64,000 nt of DNA from G963691835 sp963691835 (GCA_963691835.1 OY829383.1:5022001-5086000), one strand, 5' to 3'. Counted from the first letter of the stretch, positions 35,555-44,746 are shown. Program-made: numbers and translations. Notes: generated by a model not told the origin, from the sequence alone.

Positions 35555-37056
35555 CACGGAAGGTCCTCTCCGCGGAAATCGCCCACGAGACCAATACGTT
35601 CAGCCTGGTGCCGACGACGCTCGAGGATTTTGAGAACAGGCTCTTTCTGGACGATCCCAACGCGATTGCAATGGCGCTCAAAGGGACAAACACGGAGATT
35701 ACGGCGCACATCGACGCGGCGGATGTGTACGGATGGGATTTGCGTCTCGCTCTAGCTGCGCAGGCCACCCCGGGCGGTAAGGTCGAGGACAAGGCGTGGC
35801 ACGCGATCCTTCAACGTTTGGATCTGGCCTTGGCCGAGGGCGGATATGACGGCGTCATCCTTGGCCTCCACGGCGCCATGGTCTCGATGGAGCACGATGA
35901 TGCGGAAGGCGCCTTGCTTCAGCGTATCCGGGATCAGGTCGGGGAAGATGTGCCGATCGTGGTAACCCTCGACCTGCATGCGAATGTCACCGACGACATG
36001 GCGCGCCTTGCCAACGCCATCCTGCCGTTCCGCACTTACCCGCACATTGATCAGGCGGAGATTTCCAGGGTCGCAGCGGACATCCTGAACCGCGCCATGG
36101 AGGGGGAGATCTCTCCCCGATGCCTGGTCGCACGGCCCGCGTCGTTGCTGGGCTGCAATTTCGGGCGTACCCAGGAAGGACCGATGGCGGACATGCTGGT
36201 GCGGGCGGAACGCATCACCGCGTCGGATCCCAATGTTCATGCCATTGGGATCTCTTCCGGCTTCCCATGGGCTGACGTTTCATTTGCCGGACCCTCCGTC
36301 GCCGTGACGTATGAAGCCGGGCATGCCGCCTCAGCCTGGGAGACCGCTTCCGATCTCGTTCAAATCGTTTGGCGGGAGCGGGCGATCGATACGATTCCGC
36401 TGCTGTCCCTGGATGATGCCGTCCGACGTGCCACCGCTGTCAGCCCCTCGACAGGCCCCCTGGTCATCGGAGACACGACGGATAATCCGGGCGGTGGTGC
36501 CTATGGGGATAGCGTCAGACTGCTCGAAGCACTGCTTGCGGCCGGCGTGGAGAACGCCGGGCTCGCCGCCGTTCGAGACCCGGAGTGTGTTGAAGCCTGC
36601 TTCCAAGCGGGGGTCGGTCGATCCGTGTCGCTCACTCTTGGATCGAAGGTCGACCCGGCCGGCTACGGCCCGCCTCTCACTGTTGAGGGGAATGTTGCCG
36701 GGCTTGATGACACCGGTGTCTTTGTCGCCCACGGCCCGATGTGGGCGGGGGTGTCCTTCTCCCTGGGCCGGTCCGCGTTGGTCCGTATCGGCGGGATCAG
36801 CGTGGTTCTCTCAACGCACAACATCCAGATAACGGATCGGGCGACGTTCGAGTTGTTCGGGATCGACCCCGCCGGTCTGGCTGTGATCGCGGTGAAGTCC
36901 AGCCACCATTTCCGGGCGGGGTTCGAGCCGATTGCGCGCGAAGTGATTTTGGTCGACTCCGGTGGCCTTGTGTCGCCTTCGTTCGATCGCTTCGATTACA
37001 CAAACCTTCGGCGGCCAATCTGGCCTCTGGACCCAATGCCGGAGGATGCGGCTTAG
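35551..37056 (+). CDS. M81 family metallopeptidase (MlrC-like)
   Basis: The 501-residue protein has the M81/MlrC layout: VLSAEIAHETNTFS at the N-terminus, GLHGAMVSMEHDD, VTLDLHANVTDDM, FRTYPHIDQ, and a C-terminal MlrC domain with TDNPGGGAYGD and KSSHHFRAGFEP. MlrC was described in microcystin breakdown; most homologues have unknown peptide or amide substrates. The GTG start overlaps the M20 stop (GTGA). Confidence 0.9.
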   Translation: MTRKVLSAEIAHETNTFSLVPTTLEDFENRLFLDDPNAIAMALKGTNTEITAHIDAADVYGWDLRLALAAQATPGGKVEDKAWHAILQRLDLALAEGGYDGVILGLHGAMVSMEHDDAEGALLQRIRDQVGEDVPIVVTLDLHANVTDDMARLANAILPFRTYPHIDQAEISRVAADILNRAMEGEISPRCLVARPASLLGCNFGRTQEGPMADMLVRAERITASDPNVHAIGISSGFPWADVSFAGPSVAVTYEAGHAASAWETASDLVQIVWRERAIDTIPLLSLDDAVRRATAVSPSTGPLVIGDTTDNPGGGAYGDSVRLLEALLAAGVENAGLAAVRDPECVEACFQAGVGRSVSLTLGSKVDPAGYGPPLTVEGNVAGLDDTGVFVAHGPMWAGVSFSLGRSALVRIGGISVVLSTHNIQITDRATFELFGIDPAGLAVIAVKSSHHFRAGFEPIAREVILVDSGGLVSPSFDRFDYTNLRRPIWPLDPMPEDAA

Positions 37057-37060
37057 GCTC

Positions 37061-38317
37061 CTACGAGTTCGAAGGCGGCACGAACGCACCCGTCATTTTG
37101 CAGTTCTTGAAGGTGACGCCGTCCATCTTGCATTCCATCAGATTGGCGCCGCTAAGATCCGCCTTCTGGAACTGGGTGTCCGTCAGGCGTGCGCCCTTAA
37201 GGTCGGCGCGGGCGAAGCTGGTCCCGTTCACGGTCGCGCCGCTCAGGTCCGATGGCCAACTGCTGCGCACCTTATGGGTTTTCGGGTCGAGCACCGGCAT
37301 CGGCGTCATGGTCGCGCGGCGCAAAGTCGCTTTGCTGAGATCCGCTCCCTTCAACGAGACGGCACGCGCATCACAGGCGGTGAGATTGGCCCCACGAAGC
37401 AACGCCCTGTCAAACCTTGCAAACCGGAAGGAGCACTTGGACAGATTGGCACCCGTCAGATCAGCATCCGTGAAGTCGGCGGCACTCAGATCCGCGCCGG
37501 AGAAGTTCTTGCCACTCAAATCCTTTCCCCGAAAGTTGGCGCATTCCCCCATGGATCCAACAGACGCAATCCAGAGGAAGTGCTGATAGACCATCTCCCG
37601 CACATCGTCCGGTAAAGCCTCCTGGCCTGAAACGATGACGCAACCATCGAGCTTCGCGCGTGACAGGTCGGCGCCGACCAGCCGAGCCGACCGCAGATCC
37701 GCACCTGCAAGGTCCGTCCCCACGAGGACGGCCCCTTCAAGATTGGCATCCCTGAGATCGGCCTTGGCGAGTGTCCCCTCATCGAATCGCGCGGAGGAGA
37801 AGTTGGCGCCCCGCAAGGTCGCCTTAAACAGGGTCGCCTGCTGAAAGTGCGCGCCGCGACCACTCGCACCGACGAGATTGGCGTTTCTCAAGTTCGTTCG
37901 GACGATCTTTGCGCCGTCGAGGTTGGCCCCTGCGAGTGAGGCTGACTCACCCGCATTCTTATGGATGGTTGCCGCCTCAGCCGGTCGGAAATCGGTGTCG
38001 GTTAAATCGGTTGTTGAGAGGATGGCTTCCTCCAGATCGGCTCCCCGGCAGTCCGCCCCCACCAAACTTGCGCCGCGAAGGTCAGCCTTGGATAGATAAA
38101 TCCCTGACATCTCTGCATTATCGAGAAGCGCCCCCTCCATCATCGCCTGCCGGAAGTCCGATGCGACCAAGATCGCCTGCCGCATATCCGCGCGGCTGAG
38201 GGTTGCGCCGCTACACCGGGCGTACCGCAGATCCATGCGACGGCCACCAGGCTCCTCGGCCAGGAAGCGCGCATGCTCCCGCAACTTGTCCATCACAACG
38301 TCTTGGCCGACCTGCAT
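37061..38317 (-). CDS. Pentapeptide-repeat protein A of a tandem pair
   Basis: The 418-residue protein is built almost wholly of A(D/N)LxG-type repeats, which fold as a right-handed square beta-helix. The repeats are interrupted at three places: about residues 111-128 (IHKNAGESASL), 231-262 (a helix D-V-R-E-M-V-Y-Q-H-F-x-W-I-A-S then G-x-x-G) and 340-357 (LDPKTHKV). The 231-262 insert resembles the N-terminal leader (L-R-E-H-A-R-F-L then GG-R-R-M-D-L), so the protein looks like two leader-plus-helix modules. There is no signal peptide. ATG at 38317 is preferred over an in-frame TTG at 38338. The same layout recurs in the next gene. Function unknown. Confidence 0.88.
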   Translation of the reverse strand: MQVGQDVVMDKLREHARFLAEEPGGRRMDLRYARCSGATLSRADMRQAILVASDFRQAMMEGALLDNAEMSGIYLSKADLRGASLVGADCRGADLEEAILSTTDLTDTDFRPAEAATIHKNAGESASLAGANLDGAKIVRTNLRNANLVGASGRGAHFQQATLFKATLRGANFSSARFDEGTLAKADLRDANLEGAVLVGTDLAGADLRSARLVGADLSRAKLDGCVIVSGQEALPDDVREMVYQHFLWIASVGSMGECANFRGKDLSGKNFSGADLSAADFTDADLTGANLSKCSFRFARFDRALLRGANLTACDARAVSLKGADLSKATLRRATMTPMPVLDPKTHKVRSSWPSDLSGATVNGTSFARADLKGARLTDTQFQKADLSGANLMECKMDGVTFKNCKMTGAFVPPSNS

Positions 38318-38518
38318 TCTGCCGAGTCCTGCTCCCAAGCATGAACAACGCTGTTAAGGCGTTTGTCGAAGATTTCATATCGTTAGGCACAACTACACGG
38401 TTTCCAGCATGTAGCCAACAACATCTCAGTAAGTTTACGCGGTCCGCCTCAGACTCTTTCTCAAATCATGGTAAATAATTTCGACTAGCAACTTAAATAC
38501 AGACAGTAAGATATTACC
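38318..38518. other. AT-rich intergenic region between the pentapeptide genes
   Basis: About 200 bases, clearly richer in A/T than the genes around it. It probably holds the promoter of the downstream (leftward) pentapeptide gene. I see no clear hairpin terminator or repeat in it. Confidence 0.4.
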
Positions 38519-39817
38519 CTATATCTCCCAATCGGGCTCCGGAAGTATTGCATTTTCCGTGATTGAATTTGAGAAATCAATGCCCTCAGCTTTGCTGCTC
38601 GACAGATCGGCCGAGGTGAAGTCAGCCCCGGCGACCTGAGCGCCCGATAGGATCGCTGTCGTCATATTGACCCGCTGTAAGCGGGTTCCGATCAGCTTAG
38701 CGCCCGAGAGATCACAAGCTCGATACGTCATGACGCGATGGGTGTTGGGGTCGAGAACCGCCATGGATGACAGCGTTCCCCCGTTGAGCACCGCGTCGGA
38801 AAGATCGGTCTCCCGGAACGACGCTGCGCGAGCGTCACAGCTCATCAGGTTGGCCCCCGAGAGATTGGCCTGGTCGAATTTGGCAAACCGGAAAGAACAA
38901 CCGGAGAGATCAGCGTTAGAGAGATCCGTGCCCCGGAAATCCGCGGCACTGAGATCGGCGCCACTGAGCGAGATGCCGCTGAGATCCATACCTTGGAAGG
39001 ATGCCGGCCGACCACGGGTTCCAATCGAAGCGATCCAGACAAAGTGGTCAAAAACCATGGTCCGGAGTTCGAGCGACAAGTCTTCCTGACCGCTGACCAC
39101 CGGGCACCGGTCGAACTTCGCCTGGGACAGATCGGCGCCGGTCAGACGGCATGACCGCAAATCCGCGCCGGACAGATCCGTGTCGACCAACACGGCACCC
39201 TCAAGGCTGGCCTCACGGAGATCGGCATTGGCGAGCGTGCCTTCCGTGAAACGTGCATTGGTAAAGTCAGCGCCGCGCAGGCAAGCGCTATCCAGTGTCG
39301 CGTCTTCGAAACGCGCTGACTTCGCCCGGGCACCGGTCAGGTTGGCTTTGTGGAGATTGGTCCGCACCAGGGCGGCGTTTTCAAGATCGGCATTTTCTAG
39401 GGATGTCGGCTCACCCGCCTGCTTTTGAATTGTCGACAGCCTGGCCGGGCGAAAGTCCGTATCCGTGAGATCCGTTGCCGCTAGGATCGCATCCTCAAAG
39501 TCCCCGCCGCGACAATCCGCACCAATCAGGCGGGCGGCGCGGAGATCCGCGTTGGACAGTCGAATACCGGCCATCGATGCCGATGAAAGGTCGACCCCTT
39601 CCATACGGGCCCGTCGCAGATCGGCACCGATCAGCAGCGCCTTTCGCATATCCACCATTGGCAGGACGGCACCCGGATGCTTGGCGTTCCTAAGATCCAG
39701 CCGACGGCCTTGTGAATTCCCTTCCAAGTACAAGGAATGGGCATGAAGTTTGGTGTGGATTGAGGACTCTTCGGGATCCAAACGCGCCTCATCGGTTGAA
39801 ACCCCGTTTGGACTCAC
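38519..39817 (-). CDS. Pentapeptide-repeat protein B of a tandem pair
   Basis: The 432-residue protein is paralogous to the neighbouring gene over its full length, with the same three interruptions: IQKQAGEPTSL, LRTMVFDHFVWIASIGTRG and LDPNTHRVM. The N-terminal leader is L-H-A-H-S-L-Y-L followed by GRRLDLRNA. The repeats follow A(D/N)LxG with regular Phe or Leu in the centre. GTG start at 39817. The two genes arose by duplication but have diverged considerably at the protein level, so the copy is not recent. Function unknown. Confidence 0.88.
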   Translation of the reverse strand: MSPNGVSTDEARLDPEESSIHTKLHAHSLYLEGNSQGRRLDLRNAKHPGAVLPMVDMRKALLIGADLRRARMEGVDLSSASMAGIRLSNADLRAARLIGADCRGGDFEDAILAATDLTDTDFRPARLSTIQKQAGEPTSLENADLENAALVRTNLHKANLTGARAKSARFEDATLDSACLRGADFTNARFTEGTLANADLREASLEGAVLVDTDLSGADLRSCRLTGADLSQAKFDRCPVVSGQEDLSLELRTMVFDHFVWIASIGTRGRPASFQGMDLSGISLSGADLSAADFRGTDLSNADLSGCSFRFAKFDQANLSGANLMSCDARAASFRETDLSDAVLNGGTLSSMAVLDPNTHRVMTYRACDLSGAKLIGTRLQRVNMTTAILSGAQVAGADFTSADLSSSKAEGIDFSNSITENAILPEPDWEI

Positions 39818-39927
39818 CGCCTTGGTCGATTAGTTCCAAAACGAAACGGGGTGAAAACCCTTAGATAAGTCTGCCAGCCGATGGTCAATAGCTGATCGTC
39901 GATTTGATGCGGGACAAACCGCTCCGA

Positions 39928-40647
39928 TCAGCTTTCAAACACGATCTGGCAACGATCCGCAGCATAGCGGGTCATACCGTACTCGATCGGCTGGCCATGG
40001 CGGTCAACGTTCAGGCTGGTCGAGACGAGCACGGGTCGGCTCCTGGGAATGTCCAGGGACGCCGATTCCTGCGCATCCGGCATGCGCGCGGTCACCTTGG
40101 TAATTCTGCGCGTGTAGTCCCCGCAGTCATAACTCTCAAACACTTTAGAGATGGAGCGAAGGTCCAGGTACCGGTCCGCAAAGTCGGGAAATCGTTGTGA
40201 CGGCATGAGATGGGTCGCGACCGTCAAGGGCCGGTCGTCCACGACACCAAGAGTTTCCATCTGTACCAGCGGAGCCCCGACCTCCATCTCCAGGGCATCC
40301 GCAATGGCAGCGTCCGCCCGGGCTGGCCGATGGAACAAGAGTTTGCCGCTTGGTGCGCGGCTCTGGCCGCTTACCACTTCTGAGAAACGGGTCCGTCGGC
40401 CCACAAGGTAGTCAACAACGTTCTCCCGAACGAAGGTGCCGCGCCCCTGCTCCACTTTGATCAGGCCTTTTTCGGCGAGTTCGGCCATCGCGCGTCGAAC
40501 GGTGTGGCGATTTACGCGAAACTGCTCTGACAGCACCTGTTCGGTTGGGACCTGATCCCCCGGCGGCATGGCGCCAGACTCAATGGACTCGGTCAAGGCC
40601 GCCTCGATCTGCCGCCACAGCGCGACACCCGATTTCCGCTCAAGCAC
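39928..40647 (-). CDS. phnF: GntR-family phosphonate operon regulator
   Basis: The 239-residue protein has an N-terminal GntR HTH (VPTEQVLSEQFRVNRHTVRRAMAEL, wing QGRGTFV) and a C-terminal UTRA ligand domain (about 90-235), the layout of PhnF. The GTG start has GGGAGA upstream. It is divergent from phnG, with a palindrome between them. PhnF is known as a repressor of phosphonate genes in other bacteria. Confidence 0.93.
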   Translation of the reverse strand: MLERKSGVALWRQIEAALTESIESGAMPPGDQVPTEQVLSEQFRVNRHTVRRAMAELAEKGLIKVEQGRGTFVRENVVDYLVGRRTRFSEVVSGQSRAPSGKLLFHRPARADAAIADALEMEVGAPLVQMETLGVVDDRPLTVATHLMPSQRFPDFADRYLDLRSISKVFESYDCGDYTRRITKVTARMPDAQESASLDIPRSRPVLVSTSLNVDRHGQPIEYGMTRYAADRCQIVFES

Positions 40648-40729
40648 CGATGCGATCTCCCGTCACTGAAATTTCATGATCGTGCCCCTTTTCCATGAGC
40701 ACGGACGAGAGTAGCTTAGATGCAGAACA

Positions 40730-40745
40730 TATATACGTCTAGACG
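40730..40745. promoter_or_regulatory. PhnF operator candidate overlapping the phnG promoter
   Basis: The palindrome CGTCTAGACG (40736-40745) directly follows a TATATA (40730-40735) that could be a -10 box. GTCTAGAC-type palindromes are usual targets of GntR/HutC-family regulators. It is 25 bases before the phnG ATG, well placed for repression. Confidence 0.6.
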
Positions 40746-40769
40746 AAATTTGCATTGGTCGATACGACG

Positions 40770-41231
40770 ATGAACGCGCAACCGAACAGTGACAGAAGCG
40801 ACGCAAGGGCGAGATGGATGTCCATTCTGGCCAAGTCCGACTTCTCGGACTTTGAATCGCTATGGTCCAACCTGCCCTCCAAACCTGACTGGAGCACCAT
40901 CAGAACCCCGGAAACGGGCATGGTCATGGTGCGGGGCCGCACCGGTGGTGGCGGCGCCCCCTTCAATCTCGGTGAAATGACCGTCACGCGTTGCGTGGTC
41001 AGGTTGGACCAAGGGCCGACAGGGTTTGGCTACGTCGCAGGCCGCAACGCGAAACATGCCGAACTCGCCGCCGTGGTCGACGCCATGATGCAGGTCGCCT
41101 CCCGCCGGGAAACGCTGGAGCAATCACTGATCACGCCGCTGGAACTCTGCGCATCCGCGCGTAGAGAGAAACGCAGCCGAAAAGCCGCGTCGACAAAGGT
41201 CGACTTCTTCACGCTCGCCCGGGGAGACTGA
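40770..41231 (+). CDS. phnG: C-P lyase subunit PhnG
   Basis: The 153-residue protein shows RTPETGMVMVRGRTGGGGAPFNLGEMTVTRCVV and AELAAVVDAMMQ, both characteristic of PhnG. It is part of the PhnGHIJ core; PhnI with G, H and L attaches a phosphonate to the ribose of ATP. ATG at 40770 is preferred over an in-frame TTG at 40755. First gene of the phnGHIJKLM operon. Confidence 0.94.
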   Translation: MNAQPNSDRSDARARWMSILAKSDFSDFESLWSNLPSKPDWSTIRTPETGMVMVRGRTGGGGAPFNLGEMTVTRCVVRLDQGPTGFGYVAGRNAKHAELAAVVDAMMQVASRRETLEQSLITPLELCASARREKRSRKAASTKVDFFTLARGD

Positions 41232-41234
41232 TCG

Positions 41235-41861
41235 ATGAATTCCATCGTTGCGCCGTTGGAAGACGACGGTCTACGGGCAGGTTTTGAGGACCCCGTCCGC
41301 GATGCGCAGGCAGCCTTCCGACTGATTTTGGAAGCGATGTCGCGTCCGGGGACCATCGTCACACTTGGGCTGTCGATCGACCCACCCGCCGGCCTGTCTC
41401 GTGCCGCAGCAGCGGTTTGTCTGGCCATGGCGGATGTGGACACACCCATACACCTGGACGCGTCGGCAAACACACCGGCGGTTGAGACCTTCCTGAAGTT
41501 CCACACGGGTGCGTCCATCACCAAAGATCGCGATGCTGCCCTTTTCGGGCTTTGCAATGGCGCTTCGGCCAGAGTCTCAGGTCTCCAGCTTGGCACGGAC
41601 GAGCATCCGGACCGGTCCGCCACGCTGATTGTTCAGCTAGACGGCATCGACGTGGACGGTCCACTGCAGCTTTCGGGCCCTGGCATCAAGACGGTGCATT
41701 CGATCGGACTAGCGGGTCTCAATGCGAACTTCTTCGAGGCACGCGCCGGCTTGGCCAAGGTCTTTCCACGAGGTCTCGACGTGATTTTCGTTGCCGGCGA
41801 CAGATTGGCCGCGTTGCCAAGAACGACGGTCGTCGACACGTCCCGTTCCGAGACGCGTTAA
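41235..41861 (+). CDS. phnH: C-P lyase subunit PhnH
   Basis: The 208-residue protein has the PhnH opening GFEDPVRDAQAAFRLILEAMSRPGTIV and the later L-S-G-P-G-I and FPRGLDVIFV segments. It is a core C-P lyase subunit, the dimerising member of the complex. It begins 3 bases after phnG. Confidence 0.95.
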   Translation: MNSIVAPLEDDGLRAGFEDPVRDAQAAFRLILEAMSRPGTIVTLGLSIDPPAGLSRAAAAVCLAMADVDTPIHLDASANTPAVETFLKFHTGASITKDRDAALFGLCNGASARVSGLQLGTDEHPDRSATLIVQLDGIDVDGPLQLSGPGIKTVHSIGLAGLNANFFEARAGLAKVFPRGLDVIFVAGDRLAALPRTTVVDTSRSETR

Positions 41862-41871
41862 GGAGGTAAGC

Positions 41872-42975
41872 ATGTACGTAGCTGTCAAGGGCGGCGACAA
41901 AGCGATCGAAGCCTCCCAACGTTTGTTGGCGGAGGAACGCCGCGGAGATACCCGCGTACCCGAACTTGGTCTCGGTCAGATCAAGGAGCAGATGGCGCTC
42001 GCGGTTGATCGCGTGATGACCGAAGGCTCTCTCTATGACCGGGATCTGGCGGCGCTCGCGATCAAGCAGGCCCAGGGTGACTTGGTAGAGGCGATTTTCC
42101 TTCTTCGGGCCTATCGAACCACCCTGCCACGGTTCGGCTACACGACGCCCATCAACACCGCCGAAATGGTGATCCGGCGCCGGATTTCGGCCACCTACAA
42201 GGACTTGCCGGGCGGGCAGGTTCTTGGCCCAAGCTATGACTACACCCACCGTCTTCTGGACTTCTCCCTTGAGGCGAACGGCAGCGACAGCACCGTCGCG
42301 AAAGAGGCGGACTCGATGGTCGAGGACGCCATGCCTCGCGTCACCGATCTCCTGGATGGTGAGGGACTTATCGAGGCGGACGGAAAGGCCGAAGACGAAG
42401 GCGAGCCGTTCGATCTCACCCGCGACTCAATGACGTTTCCAGTCTCCCGGGAAACACGGCTGCAGAACCTCGCCCGCGGCGATGAAGGTTTCCTGCTGGC
42501 GCTTGGCTACTCGACGCAACGCGGATACGGCCGGAACCACCCGTTTGCGGGCGAGATCCGGATGGGGGAGGTTGCGGTCTCTTTCGTCCCGGAGGAGCTC
42601 GGGTTTCCCATCGAGATTGGCGAAATCACCGTGACCGAATGCCAGATGGTCAATCAGTTCAAGGGCTCTTCCTCTGTTCCTCCGCAATTCACCCGGGGTT
42701 ACGGCCTGTCCTTCGGACACTCGGAACGCAAGGTCATGGGCATGGCCTTGGTTGACCGGGCGCTACGCAGCAAGGACTTCGGAGAAGCGACGGACGCACC
42801 CGCCCAGGATGAGGAGTTCGTGCTCTATCACTCCGACAATGTGGAGGCGTCAGGCTTCGTCCAGCATCTCAAGCTGCCGCACTACGTGGACTTCCAGGCC
42901 GAGCTGGTAACCGTACGCCAGCTGCGCGCCGAGATTGACGAAGCGGAATCCGCCGCCAGAGAAGCGGCTGAATGA
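41872..42975 (+). CDS. phnI: C-P lyase subunit PhnI
   Basis: The 367-residue protein starts MYVAVKGGDKAIEAS, the usual PhnI N-terminus, with VMTEGSLYDRDLAALAIKQAQGD and GYSTQRGYGRNHPF(A)GEIR. PhnI is the nucleosidase/transfer subunit that forms ribose-1-alkylphosphonate-5-triphosphate from ATP together with PhnG, H and L. A full Shine-Dalgarno AAGGAGGT precedes the ATG, suggesting strong translation. The open frame to 41791 lies inside phnH and is rejected. Confidence 0.96.
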   Translation: MYVAVKGGDKAIEASQRLLAEERRGDTRVPELGLGQIKEQMALAVDRVMTEGSLYDRDLAALAIKQAQGDLVEAIFLLRAYRTTLPRFGYTTPINTAEMVIRRRISATYKDLPGGQVLGPSYDYTHRLLDFSLEANGSDSTVAKEADSMVEDAMPRVTDLLDGEGLIEADGKAEDEGEPFDLTRDSMTFPVSRETRLQNLARGDEGFLLALGYSTQRGYGRNHPFAGEIRMGEVAVSFVPEELGFPIEIGEITVTECQMVNQFKGSSSVPPQFTRGYGLSFGHSERKVMGMALVDRALRSKDFGEATDAPAQDEEFVLYHSDNVEASGFVQHLKLPHYVDFQAELVTVRQLRAEIDEAESAAREAAE

Positions 42976-42985
42976 CGGGGCTGAC

Positions 42986-43957
42986 ATGACAGATCAAATG
43001 ACAGCGGAAATGGCCGAAACAGTTGCCCCCAGGAGTTCCGGCGGGGCTCAGCACGGGGTGGAGCGTATTGCTGGATATAACTTCGCCTATCTGGACGAGC
43101 AGACGAAGCGGATGATCCGGCGCGCGATCCTGAAAGCGGTTGCCATCCCTGGATACCAAGTCCCATTTGGCAGCCGCGAGATGCCCTTGCCGTATGGCTG
43201 GGGCACGGGGGGCATCCAGGTCACCGCGTCGGTCATCGGACCAGACGACACACTGAAAGTGATCGATCAGGGAGCGGACGATACGACCAACGCCGTCAAC
43301 ATCCGGCGCTTCTTCGCCAAGACGGCGGGCGTGGCGACCACAGAGAAAACGGTTGAAGCCACCATCATCCAGACCCGTCACCGGATTCCGGAGACGCCGC
43401 TCAGCGAGAATCAGATCATCGTCTACCAAGTCCCGATCCCGGAACCGCTGAGGTCACTTGAGCGGCGGGAAACCGAGACCCGCAAGATGCACGCGCTCGC
43501 CGACTACGGGGTCATGCACGTCTCGCTTTATGAGGACATCGCCCATTTCGGACGGATCACAAAGTCCTACGACTACCCCGTGATGGTTCACGACCGGTAT
43601 GTCATGGCGCCGAGCCCAATCCCACGTTTCGATAATCCCAAGATGGACCAGATGCCGGCTCTTCAGCTTTTTGGCGCCGGCCGGGAGAAGCGCCTCTACG
43701 CGGTCCCGCCCTATACCAAGGTGAAGAGCCTCGATTTCGACGACCATCCTTTCACCATCGAAACCTGGGAAGAAAGCTGCGCTCTGTGCGGTGCCACGGA
43801 CAGCTATTTGGACGAGGTCATCCTCGATGATGAGGGCAACCGGATGTTCGTGTGTTCCGACAGCGACTATTGCCGCGAGCGGCGGGAGGCCGGGCACGTC
43901 GGCAAAGGACCCCAACCCAGAAAAGATGAGGCCGCATCACCGGGAGACGCGCAATGA
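42986..43957 (+). CDS. phnJ: C-P lyase radical SAM enzyme PhnJ
   Basis: The 323-residue protein is the radical-SAM subunit that cleaves the carbon-phosphorus bond. The unusual Fe-S cysteine pattern CX2CX21CX5C is intact at Cys265, Cys268, Cys290 and Cys296. The N-terminal part has YNFAYLDEQTKRMIRRAILKAVAIPGYQVPFGSREMPLPYGWGTGG-type residues as in all PhnJ. ATG at 42986 follows phnI by 10 bases; an upstream in-frame start would overlap phnI. Confidence 0.97.
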   Translation: MTDQMTAEMAETVAPRSSGGAQHGVERIAGYNFAYLDEQTKRMIRRAILKAVAIPGYQVPFGSREMPLPYGWGTGGIQVTASVIGPDDTLKVIDQGADDTTNAVNIRRFFAKTAGVATTEKTVEATIIQTRHRIPETPLSENQIIVYQVPIPEPLRSLERRETETRKMHALADYGVMHVSLYEDIAHFGRITKSYDYPVMVHDRYVMAPSPIPRFDNPKMDQMPALQLFGAGREKRLYAVPPYTKVKSLDFDDHPFTIETWEESCALCGATDSYLDEVILDDEGNRMFVCSDSDYCRERREAGHVGKGPQPRKDEAASPGDAQ

Positions 43958-44736
43958 GCGAGACGAAGGGACCGCTCCTTCGGGTCGAGGAACTGACCCA
44001 TCACTATGGCATTCATCTCGGCTGCCGGGACGTGGATTTCGAGCTGTATCCAGGCGAGGTGCTCGGCATTGTCGGTGAGTCCGGATCCGGGAAGACCACC
44101 CTGCTGAAAACCATCTCAGGTCAACTCCGGCCAAGCGAAGGCCACGTCGCCTTCAACACCCGGACGGAAGGTCTGCGCGATGTCTGGGCGATGTCTGAGC
44201 CGGAACGCCGGATGCTGATGCGGACCGATTGGGGGATTGTCTACCAGAGCCCGCGTGAAGGCCTCCGGATGAACGTCTCCGCCGGCGCCAATGTGGGGGA
44301 GCGGCTGATGGCGATCGGCCAGCGTCATTATGGCAACATCCGGTCAGAGACTGTCGACTGGCTCGAGCGCGTAGAGATGGACCTCGGGCGGATCAACGAC
44401 ATGCCGGAGACGTTCTCCGGCGGCATGCAACAGCGCCTTCAGATCGCGCGGAATCTCATCACCAAACCGCGCCTCGTCTTCATGGATGAGCCAACCAGCG
44501 GTCTCGATGTATCCGTTCAGGCACGCCTGCTCGACCTGATCCGGGGCCTGGTTTCGCGGCTGGGAATCGCGTGCATTGTGGTCACCCATGACCTTGGCGT
44601 CGTCCGGCTGCTGTCGAACCGGCTGATGGTCATGCAGAACGGCAGCGTCGTGGAACAGGGGCTTACAGACCGAGTGTTGGACGACCCCCAGAATCCCTAC
44701 ACCCAGCTTCTCGTTTCCTCGATCCTTCCTGTTTAG
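43954..44736 (+). CDS. phnK: C-P lyase ABC-type ATPase PhnK
   Basis: The 260-residue ABC ATPase shows Walker A GESGSGKTTLL, signature FSGGMQQRLQIARNL and Walker B LVFMDEPTSGLDVS. PhnK docks on the PhnGHIJ core rather than working in transport. The DWGIVYQSPREGLRMNVSAGANVGERLM segment is typical of PhnK. ATG overlaps the phnJ stop (ATGA). Confidence 0.95.
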   Translation: MSETKGPLLRVEELTHHYGIHLGCRDVDFELYPGEVLGIVGESGSGKTTLLKTISGQLRPSEGHVAFNTRTEGLRDVWAMSEPERRMLMRTDWGIVYQSPREGLRMNVSAGANVGERLMAIGQRHYGNIRSETVDWLERVEMDLGRINDMPETFSGGMQQRLQIARNLITKPRLVFMDEPTSGLDVSVQARLLDLIRGLVSRLGIACIVVTHDLGVVRLLSNRLMVMQNGSVVEQGLTDRVLDDPQNPYTQLLVSSILPV

Positions 44737-44746
44737 GAGAGTGCCC

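Noticed and set aside
38318..38518. Possible tRNA or small RNA gene in the AT-rich gap
   Set aside because: No cloverleaf, no T-loop sequence and no terminator could be found.
37061..39817. Apparent DNA tandem repeats with a 15-base period
   Set aside because: They are the coding echo of pentapeptide repeats in two proteins. The codons vary too much for a true DNA repeat array.
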